A DNA stretch of 64,000 nucleotides from Taishania pollutisoli. Lineage in GTDB: Bacteria; Bacteroidota; Bacteroidia; Flavobacteriales_D; Crocinitomicaceae. Of this stretch, positions 1 to 7,921 are shown piece by piece. The stretch covers positions 682,001-746,000 of the forward strand of contig NZ_JACVEL010000001.1 of the NCBI RefSeq assembly GCF_014518315.1, given 5' to 3'. The notes beneath the pieces are model-generated. The model saw only the letters and a program-made list of their open reading frames with translations. It ran no database searches and was not told the DNA's origin. Positions within the stretch are counted from its first letter, which is position 1. Each line of letters opens with the position of its first letter. The translations under genes were made by a program, and so were the position numbers.

Positions 1-897
1 ACCCGTGGAGCAAATGACATGACAAAAACAAGCTGGGACATCACTTCTCCTACGTTGTTCACCAATTTCTTCCGCAAGTTCATGGATCGTCAGCGATTGG
101 CTGAAATGACCTTTACGATTGCTCCATTGGGGAATTTAACGATGCACGTAACCGGAAACTATCAGCGGCTGGAATTTACCCGCAATTACCGGTTTACGAA
201 TGACGAGGGAGCGGTTTTGCAAAAACTGGATCTTGCAGAAACAGCATTTGAAATGAAGTGGAACATCCGTCAACGAATTGTTGTACTGGGAGACATCCGA
301 ATGGCTCAATCTACGAATTATCCAAAAATTAAATTGAAAATTGCGAAAGGATGGTCTGGCATTGCGAATGCGCAAACAGATTATGTCCGTTTGTTTCTGG
401 CAGTTGATGAAGATGTAGAAAGCCTGCGTTTCGGTAAACTGAATGTACACCTGGAAGCATCTCAGACATTCGGAGATGTACCAATGGCATTGAAACAATA
501 TGCTGTCGGAACGCGACAAGACTGGAATATTGTAACGATCAATGCATTGGAAACGGTATACCCGGGAGAGTTTTATCACGACAGACAGGCATCATTGATT
601 GCGCGTTACTCCTTCCCTGTCATTAAGACCAGGAAGAAATGGTTTGCTCCTGAGTTTATCCTACATCACGGTATCGGGTACGGAGATATGGCCAACCGGA
701 CGCAGCACAATATGAAATTCTGGACGATGGACAAAGGAGTTTTCGAAGGAGGATTAATCCTTTCAGGGATTCTGAATATCAACTTCCTGAAACTGGGAAT
801 CGGAGCATTCTACCGCTATGGCTATCATTCCGACGCGGATGCGATCAAAAATCTGGTGCCGAAGATCAGCTTGAAATTTGCAGGGTTTAATAATTAA
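1..897 (+). CDS. DUF5686-family outer-membrane protein, C-terminal part (5' truncated by window edge)
   Basis: The frame is open from the first base through an internal ATG at 19, so this is the 3' end of a longer gene. About 298 residues are visible and read as alternating amphipathic strands typical of an outer-membrane beta-barrel. The end resembles the C-terminus of the Bacteroidota DUF5686 family, which usually carries an N-terminal carboxypeptidase-regulatory domain and runs to about 800 residues. Cues are FFRKFMDRQ near the start, the HHGIGYGD segment at about residue 222, the final FYRYGYHS stretch and the basic-hydrophobic end SLKFAG. Function is unknown; a surface or envelope role is inferred from the barrel. 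No terminator is evident after the stop. Family call is by pattern only. Confidence 0.72.
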   Translation, partial: TRGANDMTKTSWDITSPTLFTNFFRKFMDRQRLAEMTFTIAPLGNLTMHVTGNYQRLEFTRNYRFTNDEGAVLQKLDLAETAFEMKWNIRQRIVVLGDIRMAQSTNYPKIKLKIAKGWSGIANAQTDYVRLFLAVDEDVESLRFGKLNVHLEASQTFGDVPMALKQYAVGTRQDWNIVTINALETVYPGEFYHDRQASLIARYSFPVIKTRKKWFAPEFILHHGIGYGDMANRTQHNMKFWTMDKGVFEGGLILSGILNINFLKLGIGAFYRYGYHSDADAIKNLVPKISLKFAGFNN

Positions 898-930
898 GGG
901 CCCTGTTCTAAAAATCGGGTGCTATTTTCA

Positions 931-1261
931 CCACGATACACAGATTAAAAAGGAACGAACAAAGAAAAAAATGACACCGATTAACAGTCAATAGAGAGGT
1001 AATTCGTGAATCTGTGGTTATTCAACACGATTTCATCACCCAACTTTAATAAGGGCTTGCTAAGGCACAAAGACGCGGAGGATGATAAGAGAACACTGTT
1101 TTGTATCTTATGGAGTGCATTATTGATCATGTTCTTCGGTATTGTTACCAAAAGAAGCAACAATGTAAAAATAGCATTATGACCACCCGGGATAATTGGA
1201 TTAACGAATCTCTCTAACATGCAAAACCTATACGGTATTGTGACCTTTGTGTCTTAGCGAG
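931..1261. repeat. Gene-free stretch with nested intergenic inverted repeats
   Basis: The 387-bp gap 898-1284 holds no convincing gene. It contains two nested pairs of inverted arms. The outer arms are CTTGCTAAGGCACAAAGACG at 1056-1075 and GACCTTTGTGTCTTAGCGAG at 1242-1261, which are near reverse complements. The other pair is CACAGATT at 939-946 and AATCTGTG at 1009-1016 with further partial match outside. Sequences of this style (CTAAGGCACAAAGACG, CACAGATT) recur between genes in many Bacteroidota genomes; copy number here cannot be tested from one window. Confidence 0.5.
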
Positions 1262-1284
1262 ATGTTTTATTAAGAATCGAATTA

Positions 1285-2439
1285 TTAAAACGAAGTTTTC
1301 CCTGCTTTGACCAATCGTTTCAACAATGGGCTGGGTCTGTAACGATCTTCTCCGTACTCTTCAAATAAATTCTCCAATTGTTCCAGTACCCATGGCAATG
1401 ATTTTTCTTCTGCCCAGGCCAACAATCCTTTCGGATAATTGACTCCGTTGGTCATTGCCAGGTCAATATCTTCTTTGGAAGCGACATTTAGGAACAATGC
1501 GTCAATTGCTTCATTCATCAGCATCACCAGGATGCGATCAACTATCTGTTGTCCGAGTTCCGGATTTTCAGACGGCTCCGGTTGCACAATTCCTTCCGCG
1601 TAATTGTAATATCCTCTTCCTGATTTACGGCCTAAATACCCTGCCTCAAAATGTCTTTTTTGTGTAAACGAAGGTTTATAGCGCGGATCGTAGTAAAATG
1701 CTGTAAAAACAGATTCTGTAACTGTATAATTGATATCATTTCCGATGTAATCCATCAACGTGAATGGTCCCATACGGAATCCGCCCAGTTTGGTCATCGC
1801 CCAGTCAATTGTAGCAAAATCAGCAAGGCCTTCTTCATAGATTCGTAAAGCTTCTCCATAAAACGGACGGGCTACACGATTCACGATGAATCCCGGAGTG
1901 TCTTTACACAAAACCGTGATCTTTTTCCAACTGTCGATCAATTGCTTTGCAGCAGTCATAACTTCCTGCGAGGTTTGAACGGCAGGAATGATTTCTACGA
2001 GTGGCATTAACGGTGCCGGATTGAAGAAATGGATACCAATGATACGGGACGGATTATTCAACACAGAACCGATGGATGCGATCGGCAAGGAAGAAGTATT
2101 GGAAGCCAGGATACATTCTTCCGAGACAATGGACTCCAGCTCCTTGAATACCGTATGTTTCACATTCATATTCTCCACAATTGCTTCGATGACAATCCCG
2201 CAGGCTGAAAAGTCAGTGGTGGAAGTTGAATACGTAAATCGCTCGCTGATTTCGGCTGCACCGGCAACTGATACCGTTCCTTTTTCAACAAGGCGATCCA
2301 GCACTTTTACAAGGTTACCTTTTGCTTTATCCAACACTTCACGGTTGACATCCACCAACACAACCTGATGTCCTGCCTGTGCGGCTACCTGGGCAATTCC
2401 GGCTCCCATTGTACCGGCTCCTAAAACTCCTACTTTCAT
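1285..2439 (-). CDS. 3-hydroxyacyl-CoA dehydrogenase (3-hydroxybutyryl-CoA dehydrogenase/PaaH type)
   Basis: NAD-dependent oxidation of a 3-hydroxyacyl-CoA to the 3-ketoacyl-CoA in the cytoplasm. The 384-residue protein opens with the Rossmann motif GVLGAGTMGAGIAQ (residues 4-17), has the SNTSS segment at 113-117, the catalytic His in GIHFFNP (H137), the following Glu in LVEIIP (E149), and the CKDTPGFIVNRV linker to the C-terminal domain. A second 3HCDH-type helical domain follows from about residue 290, giving a PaaH-like layout longer than the 280-residue Hbd form. I start at the ATG at 2439. An in-frame upstream extension to 2505 would run through the terminator hairpin of the preceding gene, and the TAGTTTTG promoter box lies at 2463-2470. 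Substrate (butyryl, phenylacetate-derived or other) is not decidable from sequence. Confidence 0.88.
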   Translation of the reverse strand: MKVGVLGAGTMGAGIAQVAAQAGHQVVLVDVNREVLDKAKGNLVKVLDRLVEKGTVSVAGAAEISERFTYSTSTTDFSACGIVIEAIVENMNVKHTVFKELESIVSEECILASNTSSLPIASIGSVLNNPSRIIGIHFFNPAPLMPLVEIIPAVQTSQEVMTAAKQLIDSWKKITVLCKDTPGFIVNRVARPFYGEALRIYEEGLADFATIDWAMTKLGGFRMGPFTLMDYIGNDINYTVTESVFTAFYYDPRYKPSFTQKRHFEAGYLGRKSGRGYYNYAEGIVQPEPSENPELGQQIVDRILVMLMNEAIDALFLNVASKEDIDLAMTNGVNYPKGLLAWAEEKSLPWVLEQLENLFEEYGEDRYRPSPLLKRLVKAGKTSF

Positions 2440-2462
2440 GTCTGTTTGATAATTTTCTTGTC

Positions 2463-2470
2463 CAAAACTA
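2463..2470 (-). promoter_or_regulatory. Flavobacterial -7 box for the hydroxyacyl-CoA dehydrogenase
   Basis: On the minus strand this reads TAGTTTTG, a full match to TAnnTTTG. No TTG lies at the expected -33 distance. Transcription would start near 2459, about 20 nt before the ATG at 2439, which supports that start over longer in-frame ones. Confidence 0.5.
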
Positions 2471-2493
2471 CTTAAAAAATGAGTAGTATCCAT

Positions 2494-2527
2494 GAAAAAA
2501 GCCACTACTTCACAGGAAGCAATGGCT
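2494..2527 (-). terminator. Rho-independent terminator after the type B T9SS cargo gene
   Basis: Reading on the minus strand, a 12-bp stem (AGCCATTGCTTC / GAAGTAGTGGCT, with two wobble or mismatch positions) closes a 4-nt loop and is followed by six T. It lies 25 nt past the stop of the gene ending at 2552. Confidence 0.8.
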
Positions 2528-2551
2528 TTCGGTTATTCATCTTGGTAAAAA

Positions 2552-4534
2552 TTATCTTTCCAGCGATACAAATCCCTGCTTATCGATCTCTTCTCCGCCT
2601 GAGGTTGTTCCGGTAATCTGGTAAAAGTAAACTCCTTCCATCATATCATTTCCTCCGGCATCTCTTCCATCCCATGTAAAGTTCGGTTGACTGAATGTTT
2701 GAACAACATTCCCCCATCGGTTGAGGATCACACAACTCAAGCTTTCAATACCATCCGCGGAAATCAATGAAAACAAATCATTTATACCATCTTTATTCGG
2801 TGTAAATACGTTGGGAACAACAATGTCACATGACAACAATACATCAACAAAAAATGAATCTGCCGGGGCAACACACCCCTGGTTTTCAACATAAACAATA
2901 ATGTATTGATCATCCGTCGCCGTAATGGATTGCGTCGGACCGGTCATTCCACCAAACGTAGTCCAGTAAACAGTACTTGATGAAGGGGTTGCAATAACAG
3001 TTGATTGAAATGATTCTCCTTTGCAAATCTGTACATCCTGCGGAGTAACAAATGTAGGAATTTCATTGACAACAACCTGAATGGAATCGGTTACCTGCGG
3101 ACAATTCTGAAAAGAACCCGTAGCATAGATATAACTTGTTTCCGTCGGAGCAACGGTATATTGATTTCCAATTACCGTTCCTTCCCATTCAAACTGCATC
3201 TGAGGAATATTTCCGGAAACCGTCAACTGGGTTGAATCTCCCTGACAAATAGTTGTATTGCCTGCAAACGTTAATGCAAGCGGTGGAATAACATCAATCT
3301 GAATGGTGTCATATCCTGAGCACCCTTGTTGATTCGTTACCTGGACAGTATATTGTGTTGAACTTATCGGGGTATCGGATACTTGTTGTGTTGTTGCTGC
3401 AATCGGTGTCCAGTTATACGTAAGATTTGACGACGGGGAAGTGGCGGTTAAAAACACCGGGTTCCCCGAACAGACTGGATTTTCTGCTTCTACAATCGTA
3501 ACGGAAGGAGACGGCTTCACATGTACCAGACGGCTTACCAGGTTAGATACACATCCGTTTGTATCCGTTGCGGTAACTGAATAGAATGTAGATGTAGCCG
3601 GTGAAACATTTAATTCAGATGAATTAATATTTCCTGGTGTCCAGTTATACACCAAATCCGTTGAAGTAGAAGAAGCAATGATGGAAGAAAGTTCTCCTGC
3701 ACAGATGCTATCATTCGGAGTGACGGTAATAACAGGCTTCGGAACACTGGTTACATTGATGGTATCCTGGGCATAACAAATTGTTGCAAATGTTATATCG
3801 TCAATCATAAAGTCGTTCCCTGAAACGTTCGTGTTTTGATTGAGGATACAAATCTGAGCCGTTGTATTCGCTCCTGAATTCCATACCTGATAGAATTGTG
3901 TCCATGTACATCCTGTAACCGGCGGTGAAAACACAGCACCAATGGTCGCATTGTTAATTGAAAATTGTAATTGTGCTACATTCGCATCATTCAGAGCAGA
4001 GGAAACCCACGTTCCGAAATAATAATCCGTATTCGGTGTCACATTTACGGTCTGACACCAGACATTTGTAGGAGTACTTGCTCCGTTTACAACCATCATC
4101 TGATTTCCGGGAGCCGGTGTATGATCCGTGCACGAAGTAAAATTCGTATGTGCCAGGCTCGGGGAAGAAGTAATTGTATACCTCCCTTCCTGCGAAAGAA
4201 TTCCGTAGGTACCTGTAGATGACGTTGTATAAATATATCCTGTTGAAAATCCGGCATTTCCTTGCTCAAAATCTCCGTTGACGATCAGGTTGTTGGTCAG
4301 GTCTGTCGTACCGACTTTTACCCAATATGTTCCGGTTTGTGTAACGGCCCGGGTTTGGTTGGTGGAATTATTATCCCACAGATATGAGTCAAACGTTCCC
4401 GGGTTCAGAATAACCGACTGCCCCTGGCAGACAAGTGTATCATTCCCCAGATCGGGTACTACAGATCCGCATTGGGCTAATAAACCGTTTGCGCTAAAAC
4501 CTCCGAGTATCACTAAAGCTGCTGCTAATCTCAT
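2552..4534 (-). CDS. Secreted T9SS type B cargo protein (gliding-motility-associated C-terminal domain)
   Basis: A 660-residue exported protein. Residues 1-20 form a signal peptide ending LLAQ. An Ig-like segment (25-75) is followed by a carbohydrate-binding-like region starting NLIVNGDFEQ (about 82-250). Then come about four Ig/PKD-like modules of 80-85 residues with recurring C.G....TAT.....YNWTP patterns. The C-terminus from VPNVFTPNKDGINDLF (about 570) through ILNRWGN to the end is the CHU_C or type B sorting domain, which sends proteins through the T9SS to the cell surface or medium. Type B cargo often depends on PorP/SprF-family partners; none is adjacent here, though one lies at 26941-27975. 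It is transcribed behind the large type A cargo gene but separated from it by a terminator. Binding target unknown. Confidence 0.85.
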   Translation of the reverse strand: MRLAAALVILGGFSANGLLAQCGSVVPDLGNDTLVCQGQSVILNPGTFDSYLWDNNSTNQTRAVTQTGTYWVKVGTTDLTNNLIVNGDFEQGNAGFSTGYIYTTSSTGTYGILSQEGRYTITSSPSLAHTNFTSCTDHTPAPGNQMMVVNGASTPTNVWCQTVNVTPNTDYYFGTWVSSALNDANVAQLQFSINNATIGAVFSPPVTGCTWTQFYQVWNSGANTTAQICILNQNTNVSGNDFMIDDITFATICYAQDTINVTSVPKPVITVTPNDSICAGELSSIIASSTSTDLVYNWTPGNINSSELNVSPATSTFYSVTATDTNGCVSNLVSRLVHVKPSPSVTIVEAENPVCSGNPVFLTATSPSSNLTYNWTPIAATTQQVSDTPISSTQYTVQVTNQQGCSGYDTIQIDVIPPLALTFAGNTTICQGDSTQLTVSGNIPQMQFEWEGTVIGNQYTVAPTETSYIYATGSFQNCPQVTDSIQVVVNEIPTFVTPQDVQICKGESFQSTVIATPSSSTVYWTTFGGMTGPTQSITATDDQYIIVYVENQGCVAPADSFFVDVLLSCDIVVPNVFTPNKDGINDLFSLISADGIESLSCVILNRWGNVVQTFSQPNFTWDGRDAGGNDMMEGVYFYQITGTTSGGEEIDKQGFVSLER

Positions 4535-4594
4535 TTTTTTTGAATTTAATGTCTTTTTTCAAGTGTGTGTTAGAGTCAGTTTGGGTCTAAAGGG

Positions 4595-4626
4595 ATAAAA
4601 GGGAGAGATTGAACTCTCCCTTTTAT
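4595..4626 (-). terminator. Strong terminator-like hairpin after the 1025-residue cargo gene
   Basis: A perfect 13-bp inverted repeat (ATAAAAGGGAGAG / CTCTCCCTTTTAT) closes a 6-nt loop, 35 nt beyond the stop at 4662 on the minus strand. The T-rich right arm supplies part of the U-tract. Confidence 0.75.
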
Positions 4627-4661
4627 GGTCATTATTGTATCTGGTATCTTAGATAATCTAT

Positions 4662-7600
4662 TTACCGGATTGCAATTTTGCTGGTTGTTGCAGATCCGTT
4701 GCTTGTAACTGTTACGAAGTAAATTCCTTTCTCCCATTGTACTGTATTCACAACTACTTCGTTTGCAAATGATGTTGCATTCAACACGATAGCACCAGTT
4801 GTAGAAACCACAGAAACAGTCGCGTCCATAGCATTGCTTAATGACACTTTGAAATTGTCTGTCGCAGGGTTCGGGAAGATTTTCAAATCTGAGAATTGGT
4901 TTTCTTCAACTGCCAGGTCTGCATAAGAAGCTGTAATTGTTGTAGATCCGCAATCGTTTGTCAATGTAGCTGTAACTGTAACAGAAGCATCACTTGTATA
5001 GGTATGCTGAATCGTTGCAGGCGCATTATTTACGGTCGTACCATCACCAAAATTCCAGTTATAAGAAGCTGCATTTTGTGCATTCAATACCGTGAATGTA
5101 AAATTCGGGTAGGATCCTTGTCTGTAAAGTCCGCTTGCTGTCGGTTCTCCATTAACAGCAACATTGATTGTTCCGACACCGAAACATCCGTTCGGAGCTG
5201 TTGCATATACGGTGTATGTTCCTGCCGCAGCAACTTCCAGTGTCTGGTTCACATTGTTTGAATTGCTCCACACATAAGATGATCCCGGATTTCCGGCATC
5301 CAACACCAACGTTTCTCCTTCACAGATAGTTGTATCAGCACCCAGATCAACAACAGGATTACTATTTGAAATCACAATTGTTTCAATTTGTTTCCCGCAT
5401 GTTACTGCTTCGTCTTTTGATGCCCATATATAGTATGTTCCCGGTAACAAATCAGAAAATTCAGGAGATGTTTGCCATGCCGTCGGAGTTGCCGTTGCAC
5501 TTTGTGTAATTCCGTACAACAATGCTCCCGAAGTAATGTTTACATTGTCTACTGCATGACGCAATGCATCACCTCCCGTTCTTGCTGAAAATAAATGGTA
5601 CCAGTTGGATACATCTGCATTCAGGTAAGCTGCCGGCAATTGAACATCTTCAAAAATTGTTACGCCGTCAACCGTCAGGTTAGCTGTTCCTTCAGATGTT
5701 ATATTAAATACAACCGGAATGTCTGTTTTTGTTTTCCATAAAGCGATATTCGGCGAATATGCCAGTGTCTGAGAACTGGTTGGACCAAATGCATTGTTTG
5801 CTGTCCACCCGTAAACCAGGTAAATTCCCGCAGCATTGTTATTCTCACCGCTGTTCCCTGCTGCATCAAAACATAAACGCAGTTTTGTTCCGTACCCATT
5901 GTGTCCGTTACCATTCGCTGTTGAAGTCGCATCGTCTCCGAATGAGTACGTCAAGCCGTCTCCCCCGCCTGTACCATATTGGTCATACGGTTGATCTGCT
6001 GTCAGGTCAAACGCAACAGAGAACGAGTTATTTGCTCCGGTTGAAAACCCTGGAATGGATACACGCGCTGTTCCAAGAGCAGACGGTGTATTTGTCGTCA
6101 ATTGTAATCTGTCCGCAGTTTGTGTTACTGTACCTGTCAATGTCAATGCCGACAAATCACCGGATGCATTAAAGTCATTGGAATAAATTTCCATGATTTC
6201 TCTTTGTCCGAACGGGTTTACCAATGTAGCCGAACCTCCCAGGTTGATACAATCGTAGTTTACAATTGTAACATCCTGTGCTCCGAAACCAACAACAACA
6301 CCGATTTTTACTGAATCAAGCGGGCTTGTACATGCAGAATTTCTCAATTGGTAATAGAAGGTATACACGGAATCCTGTGTAGGAATGAAATTGTACACGT
6401 TTGTTGAATTCCATGGTTGAACCTCTGTTGTTCCGTCAACACCCAGGAAGCGGTATTCCCATGTTCCTCCGACAACATCTGCAACTTCTGTGATTGTAAT
6501 AGATGCCGGTACATTCGGTTCACACAACTCAGTTGGATTCGTTGTTGTTTGTGTAGATACATTACCATATGGTATTACTTTCGCTTGTGCTGTAGCCGTA
6601 CATCCCTGGCTGTCAGTTCCAGTTACGGTATAAATTGTTGTCGCTGTCGGGTTGGCATTCACTGTTGCAGCATTTGCAACGTTCAATCCGGCAGCAGGAG
6701 TCCATGCGTACGTTGCTGCACCACTTGCTGTAATTGCTACAGAAGATGACGGACAAATCACACTCTCTTCAACATCCACAACCACATTCGGAGCGGCGTG
6801 AACAGTCAAACTGATCGGTGACAAAACAGTCTCTTGCGCGGAATGCGAACAACCAATAACAACCTGATAATCCGTTGAATTTTCCATTCCGGTGATTGCA
6901 TGTGTTTTATCCGTTGCTCCTGCAACATCTACCCAGTTCGTTCCGTCAAACTGTTGCCACTGGTACGTAATTCCGTCAAGGAAATAGTGTGTATCATGGT
7001 TCTGTAGAGACAAAACGGTGTTTTCTCCCTCACATAAATCTGTCCCTGCACTTGAAAGAATATCTGTAAGCACAGGAGTTCCGGAACATGAAACCGGGTA
7101 ATCACCTATCAATTGAATGTTATTGACATGTCCTGCTCTTCCTGTAGCCGATGGCGGAGAAGCAGGATTCGGGTTATTGCCATCGGCATAGAAATAAATT
7201 CCTCTGTTGGCACCCAGATCTGATTTTCTCCAGTAAGTATTCGATCCGTATCCACTTTGATTTTCATCTACTGCCAGAATAATGTTGCTTACGCCGTCCC
7301 AAATAAAGGGAGTAGTAAAAACAATTTCCCACCACGCATTGTCTCCGGCATTGGTAATTGTTCCGGAATAAACTTCCTGCAAGTTTCCAACAGCTTCCCA
7401 GTCTGTATTACTGGCGAAAGCTGTTCTTGAGGTATTCCCCATGTAAACGACCCATTGCAATCCGTTTGACATATCTCCGGTTGTTTTGTACAGACGGATG
7501 CGTGAAATTTGTGCCTGGCCTGTAATTCCTGCATTGGTTAAATCGGAAGCGGTATAAATCTGCTGCGAATAAGAATACCCATAATAGGCATTTAAAGGAA

Positions 7601-7739
7601 GATTTGTAGTTGTACCCGTTTGGTTACCGACCTGTACATTGACTGTCTGTGCAACCGAACCTGTGACAATTGCCATTGATGCAGTAAGCCCCAAACACAA
7701 GCCCCAAACACTTTTCAATGGTTTGTATAATACATTCAT
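4662..7739 (-). CDS. Large secreted T9SS type A cargo protein with lectin-like and PKD domains
   Basis: A 1025-residue protein with a long signal peptide (cleavage near SVAQ, about residue 31). Residues 35-215 resemble a recurrent Bacteroidota module of putative surface proteins (YSYSQQIY...WEIVF.TPF.WDG..NI). Ig-like segments follow at about 215-390 and 395-480. Residues 515-740 look like an L-type lectin-like sandwich (DFNASG...FSVAFDLTAD...GGGDGLTYSFGD). An Ig-like segment (about 790-865) and a PKD domain (YNWNFGDGTTV, about 872-941) lead to the type A sorting domain (IFPNPATDNFKVSL to IAIR, about 950-1025), removed or modified on secretion. A glycan-binding role is an inference from the lectin-like fold. 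No catalytic motif was seen. It is followed by a terminator, so it is probably monocistronic. Confidence 0.85.
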   Translation of the reverse strand: MNVLYKPLKSVWGLCLGLTASMAIVTGSVAQTVNVQVGNQTGTTTNLPLNAYYGYSYSQQIYTASDLTNAGITGQAQISRIRLYKTTGDMSNGLQWVVYMGNTSRTAFASNTDWEAVGNLQEVYSGTITNAGDNAWWEIVFTTPFIWDGVSNIILAVDENQSGYGSNTYWRKSDLGANRGIYFYADGNNPNPASPPSATGRAGHVNNIQLIGDYPVSCSGTPVLTDILSSAGTDLCEGENTVLSLQNHDTHYFLDGITYQWQQFDGTNWVDVAGATDKTHAITGMENSTDYQVVIGCSHSAQETVLSPISLTVHAAPNVVVDVEESVICPSSSVAITASGAATYAWTPAAGLNVANAATVNANPTATTIYTVTGTDSQGCTATAQAKVIPYGNVSTQTTTNPTELCEPNVPASITITEVADVVGGTWEYRFLGVDGTTEVQPWNSTNVYNFIPTQDSVYTFYYQLRNSACTSPLDSVKIGVVVGFGAQDVTIVNYDCINLGGSATLVNPFGQREIMEIYSNDFNASGDLSALTLTGTVTQTADRLQLTTNTPSALGTARVSIPGFSTGANNSFSVAFDLTADQPYDQYGTGGGDGLTYSFGDDATSTANGNGHNGYGTKLRLCFDAAGNSGENNNAAGIYLVYGWTANNAFGPTSSQTLAYSPNIALWKTKTDIPVVFNITSEGTANLTVDGVTIFEDVQLPAAYLNADVSNWYHLFSARTGGDALRHAVDNVNITSGALLYGITQSATATPTAWQTSPEFSDLLPGTYYIWASKDEAVTCGKQIETIVISNSNPVVDLGADTTICEGETLVLDAGNPGSSYVWSNSNNVNQTLEVAAAGTYTVYATAPNGCFGVGTINVAVNGEPTASGLYRQGSYPNFTFTVLNAQNAASYNWNFGDGTTVNNAPATIQHTYTSDASVTVTATLTNDCGSTTITASYADLAVEENQFSDLKIFPNPATDNFKVSLSNAMDATVSVVSTTGAIVLNATSFANEVVVNTVQWEKGIYFVTVTSNGSATTSKIAIR

Positions 7740-7921
7740 AAAAGTTAGTTATTAAACGTTAATAAAATAATGATGAGTTAACGACGAGTTAATCTTATTG
7801 CAAGTCTATGAATAAAAAATCAGTGCATTCGTTTTCAGTACGGGACAATAATGGGACAATGAATAAAACCGGTAACGGGCAACTATTCATCTATTATAAC
7901 AACTGATTATCAATCGTTTAA

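Noticed and set aside
981-1220. 79-codon minus-strand reading frame in the gap after the DUF5686 gene
   Set aside because: It runs through the inverted-repeat DNA, shows no domain or signal pattern and has no promoter or start context; treated as chance.
2440-2505. N-terminal extension of the hydroxyacyl-CoA dehydrogenase
   Set aside because: The extra 22 codons lie in a terminator hairpin and upstream of the likely transcript start, and family members begin at the Rossmann strand.
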